5,664 bases of DNA, from NCBI GenBank assembly GCA_050486105.1, contig JBJHCR010000386.1, forward strand, positions 1 to 5,664, read 5' to 3'. The notes below the pieces were generated by a model. The model was not told where the DNA came from. It ran no database searches and was given only the letters and a program-made list of their open reading frames with translations. The stretch's first letter is position 1, and the number at the start of each line of letters is the position of its first letter. The DNA comes from JAEXNA01 sp050486105 (GTDB lineage: Bacteria > Vulcanimicrobiota > Xenobia > Xenobiales > JADMJV01). This document shows positions 1 to 5,208 of the stretch, one piece after another. A program made the position numbers and the translations under genes.

Positions 1-1176
1 CCTCAGAGGCTACCGGAGGGTGAGCAAAGTCCGGGAGAACGACGGAAAATACTTCTTGAGAAAGCCTTGGAGAGCGGTGCCGGTTTGCTGCTGCTCGACG
101 AGCCAACTCAAGATCTCGACCAGCACAGCGTAGAGTGGTTGCAATGGACGCTGTCGTGCTTAAAGAGGGCCTGTGTGGTGGCTACCCACGATCGTCGACT
201 GCTTCGCCATTTCCAGCACTTCTTTCACATCGCCGAGTCAGGATGTCGCTATCTGTCGTGTACGTTCGCCGAGGTAGAAAATGAGTTGGAGATTGAGTAT
301 CGGAGAGAGGAAGAACGCTATCTGAGTTGTCTCAACCGCCTTTCGCGACTCGAAGAACGCAGCTTTCACATTGCTCGGCGACGACAACGCAAGAAGCAAT
401 ACGGAAGAGCGCGAGAGTTGGACCGGGCCACTCCTCGCTCTACCCTCAATCAAAAGCGAAGTAGTGCTCAGGTGAGTCACGGACGGATCAACACCGCTCG
501 GCAGGCAAAGCTCCAAGAGAGACGGCAATGGACGCGTTCGGCTCGCCGAGCTCTCGAGGTGAAGTTGCCCTTAGCATTGCAAATGCCGAAGCTTTCCAAG
601 AGAGGAGAAGATGCGAGCTTGAAACTCAGAGGGGTGGGCGCCTGGGCGGGGGACAAGCCTCTTTTCGTTGGACTCGACCTGACAATCCATCACCACCGAA
701 TTGCGGTCACCGGGCCCAACGGTGCGGGGAAGACGACCCTGCTGGAAATCATGAGCGGGAAAAGGCTCCCTGAACGCGGGACTGTGCAATTCGAATCCGT
801 TCGTCTTGGCACCATCGAACAGGGAGGCACCAACTGGATGCTCCAAGAGAGCTTGCTCGATTATCTTGAAGCTCGCCTGGGGCAAGAAGAGTCACTGCAA
901 AGGATCGCCGCCCACAAATTCCCCTTGGCCCTGGCGAGGCGCCCACTTCTATCCTTGAGTCCCGGTGAACGAGTTCGGGCGGCCTTGCTGGGCTTGCTGT
1001 CCCAGCAGCCGTCGGTGGAACTGCTCATTCTCGACGAGCCTAACTACAGCTTGGACCTTCTGGGTCAGCGCGCGCTCTCGGAATTCCTCAAAGCGTGGCC
1101 GGGTGGTCTGGTGGTGGCAAGTCATGACCAACAATTTCTTGAGGACCTCGAAATGGACCAACGCCTCGCACTCTAA
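1..1176 (+). CDS. ABC-F family ATPase (ribosome-associated), 5' end outside window
   Basis: The frame is open from base 1, so the gene begins upstream; 391 codons are visible. Counting from base 1, cassette 1 shows a signature (SPGERRK, codons 10-16), Walker B (LLLLDEP, 29-35) and H-loop (VVATHD, about 59-64); its Walker A lies upstream. A linker of about 130 residues follows, very rich in Arg/Lys at about 125-185, as in the tRNA-contacting linker of ABC-F proteins. Cassette 2 has Walker A (GPNGAGKT, 238-245), Q-loop Gln near 274, signature (LSPGER, 319-324), Walker B (LLILDEP, 341-347) and H-loop (VVASHD, 371-376). The chain stops shortly after, as usual for the family. There are no membrane segments, so it is not a transporter. 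ABC-F proteins bind the ribosomal E site and act in translation; some protect against ribosome-targeting antibiotics. Which role applies here cannot be told. Both catalytic Glu residues are present. The second D-loop region reads DEPNYSLD rather than the usual DEPTNxLD. Confidence 0.93.
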   Translation, partial: PQRLPEGEQSPGERRKILLEKALESGAGLLLLDEPTQDLDQHSVEWLQWTLSCLKRACVVATHDRRLLRHFQHFFHIAESGCRYLSCTFAEVENELEIEYRREEERYLSCLNRLSRLEERSFHIARRRQRKKQYGRARELDRATPRSTLNQKRSSAQVSHGRINTARQAKLQERRQWTRSARRALEVKLPLALQMPKLSKRGEDASLKLRGVGAWAGDKPLFVGLDLTIHHHRIAVTGPNGAGKTTLLEIMSGKRLPERGTVQFESVRLGTIEQGGTNWMLQESLLDYLEARLGQEESLQRIAAHKFPLALARRPLLSLSPGERVRAALLGLLSQQPSVELLILDEPNYSLDLLGQRALSEFLKAWPGGLVVASHDQQFLEDLEMDQRLAL

Positions 1177-1199
1177 GTTTTCGAGTTGCCCGACTCTAG

Positions 1200-1222
1200 C
1201 CTTAGGGTCATGCGCCCCTAGG
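1200..1222 (+). other. weak stem-loop between ABC-F and acyl ligase genes
   Basis: CCTTAGGG (1200-1207) can pair with CCCTAGG (1216-1222) across an 8-nt loop, giving seven pairs with one bulged T. No T-run follows on the + strand, so it is not a standard Rho-independent terminator. It is the only dyad I see in this 77-base gap and could be chance. Confidence 0.3.
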
Positions 1223-1241
1223 AGCCCAGCCCTCGAGGTCG

Positions 1242-1247
1242 TATAGT
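1242..1247 (+). promoter_or_regulatory. possible -10 box (TATAGT) for the acyl ligase gene
   Basis: TATAGT matches five of six bases of the sigma70-type -10 consensus TATAAT. Its downstream edge is 6 bases before the GTG start at 1254, so transcription would begin at about the start codon and give a leaderless mRNA. No recognisable -35 box (TTGACA-like) lies 16-18 bases upstream and there is no extended -10 TG, so the call is tentative. Confidence 0.35.
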
Positions 1248-1252
1248 AGGAG
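1248..1252 (+). promoter_or_regulatory. AGGAG Shine-Dalgarno-like site, unusually close to GTG start
   Basis: AGGAG is a good anti-16S match but only one base separates it from GTG at 1254; 5-9 bases is usual. The next in-frame GTG, at 1290, would give normal-or-longer spacing but would delete the first helix of the carrier domain, so 1254 is preferred. There is no in-frame ATG between the upstream stop at 1203 and 1254. Confidence 0.4.
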
Positions 1253-1253
1253 A

Positions 1254-4010
1254 GTGGAGACAGCAGAACGTCAAGATACGATATTTGAAGTGGTCCGGGA
1301 ACTTGGAGCTGAACTCAACGGTGGGAAGTCCCCTCAGATTTCCTTGACCACTCATCTGGAGTGGGACCTGGGGTTGGCCAGCATCGAGCGTCACGAGTTG
1401 CTGACTCGCTTGGAAGCGGCTTTGGGCACCGAACTGTCCAGTCGAGCAGTCTTCGAGGCGGTGACGGTGTCCGATCTTCTGAAGCTGCTGCCTGGTTCTG
1501 AGACTCGCTGGAGGCAGGTGGAGCAGGTGCAACCCGGCCAGGCTCCTCCATATCCCGATGAGGCAGCAACTTTGGTGGAAGCGCTCGAGTATCAAGCACG
1601 TCACCAGCCCTCTCGCACCACCTTGTATTTCTTGAATGAGGACCAGGTCGAGGCCCAGTGGAGTTACGCCGACCTCCTTAAGGCCGCTCAGAGCGCCGCC
1701 GGAGGATTGGCCGCTCTTGGAGTCAAGCGAGGGGATCGGGTCGGTATGATGCTGCCCACCGGTCCAGAATATGTGGCCACTTTTTTTGGCATACTTTGGC
1801 TGGGGGCAGTTCCGGTGCCCTTGTATCCCCCATTTCGGCTGGACCAGTTGGAAGATTACGTAAAAAGACAGTCCACCATTTTGGACCTATCCAGGGTAGG
1901 CTTACTGGTCAGCTTTGAACGGGCCAAAGCTGTGCTCCCTCTGCTAAAGTTGCACTGCTCGGGGCTGAGACAGATCGTCACGGTATCGGAGATCCAAGGA
2001 ACACCGATACCGGCGGATCCCTACCCCACCGCCTTGATTCAGTTCACTTCGGGCAGCACCGGCATTCCCAAAGGAGTGGTGCTGAGCCACGCGGCTCTGT
2101 TGGCCAATATTCGGGCTTACGGACAGGCCCTCGATTTGACCCCCGACGATGTCACCATTTCTTGGTTGCCGCTCTATCACGACATGGGTCTCATTGGCGC
2201 CATGCTGGGCAGCATCTACCACGGTCAGCCTCTGGTTCTCATGGGCCCTCAGGACTTTCTCTCCCGGCCCTCCCGCTGGCTGTGGGCGGTTCACCGTTAT
2301 CGAGGGACCATCTCTCCGGCCCCCAACTTCGCTTTTGAGATCTGTGCCCGCAAAATACCAGACAAGGAGCTCGAAGAGCTTGACCTGTCCTCTTGGCGTA
2401 TCGCCTTGAATGGGGCCGAAACGGTGCGCCCGGACACTCTGCGACGTTTCACCGAACGCTTCGCCCCTCTTGGCTTCCAGGACTCAGCTCATTTTCCAGC
2501 TTACGGCCTGGCTGAGGCCTCTTTGGCTGTGACCTTTCCCCCACCAGGGCGCGGACCTCTCATCGACACCATCAATCGCAAGGCTTTGGAGCAAGAGGGG
2601 ATCGTGGCGTCTTGTGGTGCCGGCGATCCCGTCTTGAGTCTGGTAGCTTGCGGGCGACCTTTGCCAGGAATGGAGGTCCGCATTGTCGACGCTCAGGGGA
2701 AAACTCTAGAAGAGCGAGTGCGGGGACAAGTCGAGTTTCGAGGTCCGTCGAGCTTGGACGGTTACTACAACAATCCGGCTGCGACCAACCGGATCAAAGA
2801 CCCTGAAGGCTGGGTTAAGACCGGAGACTTGGGTTATTTGTCCGAGGGGGAACTGTACCTCACCGGCCGCAGTAAAGACATCATCGTTAAGGCCGGTAGG
2901 AACTTGCAACCCGAGGATATCGAGGATGCCGTAGCTTCAGTAGAAGGGGTGCGTCGTGGTTGCGTGGCGGCTTTCGGGATACCTGACGAAAAGGAGGGCA
3001 CCGAGGCCTTGGTGGTGGTAGCAGAAACCCGCCTCAAAGACCACGAAGCCAAAGAGCAATTGCGCCGGGCCATCTCGGTGGAAGTGGCTCAGTTTCTCGG
3101 TCTGCCACCGGATCGGGTGGTGGTGGTGGCTTCCGGCTGCGTACCTAAGACTCCCAGCGGAAAGATTCGCCGGTCCGAGTGCCGGGACCGGTTGCTGGCA
3201 GAAACTTTGGAGAGTTCTCGAGGGCTGTTGGCTCAAGTGCGTCGATTGATGATTGAGAGGGCTAGGGCACTCAGCCATGCTGCCGTGGAACTGCCCTCTC
3301 GACTGGCACGGGAGGTTTGGCGTCACTCCTGGCTGTTCGGCTGTCTTGCCGTTCCTCAAGTACTCGCCGTGCTGAACCCCAAGGCCGGGCAAAGAGCCCT
3401 GGGACCGGCGGCCCGGCTCTATTTGCGCATGACCGGAGTAGAACTCGAGGTCACCGATAGTCTCGAAGACTCAGGACCCTGTCTGATAGTCTGCAACCAT
3501 GCCAGTGGTCTGGATCCGGTGATCCTCACCGCAGCCCTGCCCCGCTCGGTGAAATTCATGGTCGCTCCTTGGGTGGCTGATCACCCCATGTTCAAAAACA
3601 TCGTGGTCCGAATGGGACATCTAAGCGTTCAGCGTGGTCAGGCTGGAGTGGCCGAAGAGCAAAACCAGGAGATTCAGAGATTTTTGGGTCAGGGAGTGAG
3701 CGCTGCTTTTCCTGAAGGGGGAATCGAAGTGACCCCAGGTCTACGCCCTTTTGCCCTAGGGGTCTTTAAGGCGGCCGCCGCAGCCGGCATCCCCGTGGTC
3801 CCGGTGGCCCTCTCCGGCACCCGAGAAGTGCAGCCTTGGCCCCGCAAGGTGGCCTCGCCCGGAAAAGTCAAGGTGACCATCGGATCCCCCTTGCAACCCC
3901 AAGGCCAAGAGTGGGAGCACATCGTGGATCTAGCGGCTCGATCTCGAGCCTTCATCGCCGACCACTGCGGCTACCCCCTCTCCAATCGCCGCCTCCGCAG
4001 AGTGGATTAG
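1254..4010 (+). CDS. fused acyl carrier protein - fatty acyl-AMP ligase - PlsC-type acyltransferase
   Basis: 918 residues with three domains. Residues 8-80 form an acyl carrier fold with DLGLASIER, in which Ser43 is the expected phosphopantetheine site. Residues about 100-650 are an adenylating ligase: A3 loop TSGSTGIPKG (265-274), SWLPLYHDMG (303-312), PNFAFE (357-362), NGAE (386-389), YGLAEA (417-422), TGD (523-525), GRSKDII (538-544) and PKTPSGK with catalytic Lys637. The wording LPLYHDMG, PNFAFE and GRNLQPEDIE fits fatty acyl-AMP ligases better than CoA ligases, and about 40 residues after YGLAEA could hold the FAAL insertion. Residues about 720-880 are PlsC: HX4D at His749-Asp754, GHLSVQR (788-794), FPEGG (819-823) and IPVVP (846-850). 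A hydrophobic stretch at 691-708 may anchor it to the inner membrane. Inferred role: activate a fatty acid as acyl-AMP, load Ser43, and acylate a lysolipid or glycerol phosphate. E. coli Aas joins the same two activities in the opposite order and lacks the N-terminal carrier. Confidence 0.93.
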   Translation: METAERQDTIFEVVRELGAELNGGKSPQISLTTHLEWDLGLASIERHELLTRLEAALGTELSSRAVFEAVTVSDLLKLLPGSETRWRQVEQVQPGQAPPYPDEAATLVEALEYQARHQPSRTTLYFLNEDQVEAQWSYADLLKAAQSAAGGLAALGVKRGDRVGMMLPTGPEYVATFFGILWLGAVPVPLYPPFRLDQLEDYVKRQSTILDLSRVGLLVSFERAKAVLPLLKLHCSGLRQIVTVSEIQGTPIPADPYPTALIQFTSGSTGIPKGVVLSHAALLANIRAYGQALDLTPDDVTISWLPLYHDMGLIGAMLGSIYHGQPLVLMGPQDFLSRPSRWLWAVHRYRGTISPAPNFAFEICARKIPDKELEELDLSSWRIALNGAETVRPDTLRRFTERFAPLGFQDSAHFPAYGLAEASLAVTFPPPGRGPLIDTINRKALEQEGIVASCGAGDPVLSLVACGRPLPGMEVRIVDAQGKTLEERVRGQVEFRGPSSLDGYYNNPAATNRIKDPEGWVKTGDLGYLSEGELYLTGRSKDIIVKAGRNLQPEDIEDAVASVEGVRRGCVAAFGIPDEKEGTEALVVVAETRLKDHEAKEQLRRAISVEVAQFLGLPPDRVVVVASGCVPKTPSGKIRRSECRDRLLAETLESSRGLLAQVRRLMIERARALSHAAVELPSRLAREVWRHSWLFGCLAVPQVLAVLNPKAGQRALGPAARLYLRMTGVELEVTDSLEDSGPCLIVCNHASGLDPVILTAALPRSVKFMVAPWVADHPMFKNIVVRMGHLSVQRGQAGVAEEQNQEIQRFLGQGVSAAFPEGGIEVTPGLRPFALGVFKAAAAAGIPVVPVALSGTREVQPWPRKVASPGKVKVTIGSPLQPQGQEWEHIVDLAARSRAFIADHCGYPLSNRRLRRVD

Positions 4011-4046
4011 TCCCAAGGTTCATCCTCGAAAATCTTGATAGCCACC

Positions 4047-4069
4047 CCCTTCAGCTTCGGCTTCAAGGG
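4047..4069 (+). promoter_or_regulatory. hairpin with cTTCGg tetraloop upstream of the CvpA-like gene
   Basis: CCCTT (4047-4051) pairs with AAGGG (4065-4069). After a small 1x2 internal loop, AGC (4053-4055) pairs with GCT (4060-4062) across TTCG (4056-4059), which is the highly stable C(UUCG)G tetraloop in RNA. The middle is also a six-base periodic run, CTTCAG CTTCGG CTTCAA, so some of the symmetry comes from that repeat. No T-run follows, so a terminator is unlikely. It lies 29 bases before the ATG at 4099. Confidence 0.55.
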
Positions 4070-4072
4070 TCC

Positions 4073-4098
4073 AGAGCTTCCAGGGAGAAGGAAGCTCT
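4073..4098 (+). promoter_or_regulatory. perfect hairpin that covers the ribosome binding site of the CvpA-like gene
   Basis: AGAGCTTCC (4073-4081) is perfectly complementary to GGAAGCTCT (4090-4098), with an 8-nt loop AGGGAGAA. The best Shine-Dalgarno, AAGGA (4088-4092), sits six bases before ATG 4099; its last three bases are in the 3' arm. The arm ends on the base immediately before the ATG. A second SD-like AGGGAG lies exposed in the loop, but 11 or more bases from the start. If the RNA folds this way, translation initiation would be restrained unless ribosomes finishing the upstream gene, 88 bases away, a factor or heat opens it. The pairing is seen; the control is inferred. Confidence 0.6.
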
Positions 4099-5043
4099 AT
4101 GGTCCTAGTGTTAACTCTCTTGTCCATTGTGATCTTTGCCGCTTTGGGTTGGTTTCGAGGGTTTGTTCGATTGGCCATCGCCGTGGGCGCTCTGCTGCTG
4201 GCTGGAGTGTTGGCCAAGCCTTTGGCTTTTTTATCCTCTTGGCTGATGCCGACCCTAGGGGTGCCAATCTTACTGCAACCGGTGGCCAGTGCGGTGACTA
4301 CCGGGCTTTTACTTTTTCTGATCTTTTTGATTGCTGCTGCCCTTAAAGTCAACAAGAGCAAGGAGGAGGATCGTCCCGCTTGGGACCGACCAGCGGGAGC
4401 GGTCTTGGGAGGGGCTTGGGGATTAGGCTTGGCTTTACTGGTGATGGTGGGTTTGTCGGTAGTGGGACGAGCCGACCGGGCCATGCGCCAATCCATGGCA
4501 GAATCAGAGATCCGCAATCAGGCTCGGCAAGAGTTCATTAGGGAAGCTCAAGAAGAGGTCTCCCTCTACCGAGCAGGGTTAGATCGACAGGCTTTTGAGG
4601 CCGAAGTTATGGCCTTAGTGGCCGAAGCCGAGCGAAACTTCGAGCTGGATCCCGCTGAGCTCAGATCGCGAACCGAAACGGGTCCTCTGGATGGGTTTCT
4701 CGAGGACCTTAAGGTCTCGCCTCTGGATGGCATAGTGGATAACGCCAGTCCGTTCAACGAGAAGGCCGAGAAGACTTTGCGGGATTTGACCATCGTGGTC
4801 AGCGACCCGGTCTTGATGGACCGCTTCAAGAACCATCCCGACGTTCGCAAGGTCATGCAAGAACCAAAGATCTTGGAAGTCAGCGAAGACCAGGAAGTGG
4901 CCCGAATGGTCTTGGCAGGGGAATACCGCCAATTGATGGACCACCCTAAGCTGATCGCTCTGGCCCAAGACCCCAAAGTTAGAACTCTGGTCGATGAGGC
5001 GAATCTGCCTGACCTGCTCGATAAGATAAGGCAAGGTCGCTGA
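4099..5043 (+). CDS. CvpA-like inner-membrane protein with long C-terminal extension
   Basis: 314 residues from an ATG with AAGGA six bases upstream. Hydrophobic segments at about 1-16, 22-40, 62-84 and 98-122 give about four membrane passes. GWFRGFVR (17-24) matches the G-x-x-RG-x-x-R turn after helix 1 in CvpA (colicin V production) proteins, and DRPAGAVLGGAWGLGLAL (96-113) matches their conserved final-helix entry. CvpA proteins of about 160-180 residues sit in the inner membrane and are linked to colicin V export and envelope-stress tolerance; their molecular activity is unclear. Here about 190 soluble, charged residues follow: a likely helical stretch at 125-182, a doubled PLDG motif (196-199, 208-211), then short repeats at 236-299 of the type DPVLMDRF, HPDVRKVM, EPKILEVS, HPKLIALA and DPKVRTLV. 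The gene lies 88 bases after the acyl ligase, same strand, and may be cotranscribed. Family assignment rests on the membrane part; the extension's function is unknown. Confidence 0.8.
   Translation: MVLVLTLLSIVIFAALGWFRGFVRLAIAVGALLLAGVLAKPLAFLSSWLMPTLGVPILLQPVASAVTTGLLLFLIFLIAAALKVNKSKEEDRPAWDRPAGAVLGGAWGLGLALLVMVGLSVVGRADRAMRQSMAESEIRNQARQEFIREAQEEVSLYRAGLDRQAFEAEVMALVAEAERNFELDPAELRSRTETGPLDGFLEDLKVSPLDGIVDNASPFNEKAEKTLRDLTIVVSDPVLMDRFKNHPDVRKVMQEPKILEVSEDQEVARMVLAGEYRQLMDHPKLIALAQDPKVRTLVDEANLPDLLDKIRQGR
4684..4730 (+). repeat. 11-bp direct repeats flanking a 12-bp palindrome, inside the CvpA-like gene
   Basis: CCTCTGGATGG occurs at 4684-4694 and again at 4720-4730. Between them, GACCTTAAGGTC (4705-4716) is a perfect palindrome, and with a one-base bulge the flanking CGAG (4701-4704) and CTCG (4716-4719) extend the symmetry. 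The repeats encode the duplicated PLDG motif in the protein, so a small internal duplication of coding sequence is the simplest source. Confidence 0.5.
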
Positions 5044-5122
5044 ACTCGCCGTTCCGTGCAGCAGGTCTTAGCCTTGACCTCCATCTGTGCAGGGGGTTTT
5101 CCAAGTCAGGATCTTTTGGCCT

Positions 5123-5168
5123 ACCCCTTTATTATCGGGTTCAGTTCGGTATACTGAGCAAAAGGGGT
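5123..5168 (+). promoter_or_regulatory. nested inverted repeats around a candidate promoter
   Basis: ACCCCTTT (5123-5130) is the exact inverse of AAAGGGGT (5161-5168). Inside it TCAGT (5141-5145) inverts to ACTGA (5153-5157), extendable by a T·G and a G-C pair to 5139-5159, with loop TCGGTAT. The -10 candidate TATACT overlaps the inner repeat. This could be a DNA operator straddling the promoter, or an RNA fold in a transcript reading through from the CvpA-like gene. Its 3' arm overlaps the next hairpin by three bases, so the two folds compete. Confidence 0.45.
5150..5155 (+). promoter_or_regulatory. -10 box candidate (TATACT) for the last gene
   Basis: TATACT differs from TATAAT at one position. 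The best -35 match at 16-bp spacing is TTTATT (5128-5133), which is weak. A start near 5162 would give a leader of about 47 nt that opens almost at once with the hairpin at 5166-5194. Confidence 0.4.
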
Positions 5169-5194
5169 CTTGGCTTCTACTTCAAGCCAAGACC
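5166..5194 (+). promoter_or_regulatory. perfect 11-bp hairpin in the leader of the last gene
   Basis: GGTCTTGGCTT (5166-5176) pairs perfectly with AAGCCAAGACC (5184-5194) around the 7-nt loop CTACTTC. On the + strand it is followed by TTACGAG, not a T-run, and it ends 14 bases before the ATG at 5209. It is therefore more likely a leader structure or mRNA-stabilising 5' hairpin than a terminator of the upstream gene. Read on the - strand it is followed by CCCTTTT, but no gene points that way. Confidence 0.6.
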
Positions 5195-5208
5195 TTACGA
5201 GTGAGTCT

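Noticed and set aside
67..69. TTG at 67 as the start of the ABC-F gene
   Set aside because: The frame is open from base 1, and the codons before 67 encode the ABC signature SPGERRK directly ahead of Walker B, so the gene clearly starts upstream of the window.
3115..3130. GGTGGTGGTGG run, possible two-tier G-quadruplex or microsatellite
   Set aside because: It encodes a run of Val in the ligase C-terminal domain (GTG codons) where hydrophobic beta-strand residues are expected; coding explains it.
2937..3392. 151-codon open frame on the - strand within the acyl ligase gene
   Set aside because: It lies wholly opposite a gene with intact domain motifs, has a His/Gln/Ser-rich composition typical of antisense frames, and resembles no family.
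4015..4036. AAGGTT/AATCTT pairing just after the ligase stop
   Set aside because: Six weak pairs, one of them G·T, and no T-run; not distinguishable from chance.
4020..4517. 165-codon open frame on the - strand over the start of the CvpA-like gene
   Set aside because: Low-complexity Lys/Ala/Pro/Arg composition is the mirror of hydrophobic codons on the + strand; there is no plausible ribosome site or family.
5056..5100. Possible terminator after the CvpA-like gene: AGGTC/GACCT (5063-5067/5076-5080), with GGGGGTTTT at 5092-5100
   Set aside because: The stem has only five pairs and the short T-run is 16 or more bases beyond it, so it does not have the form of a Rho-independent terminator.
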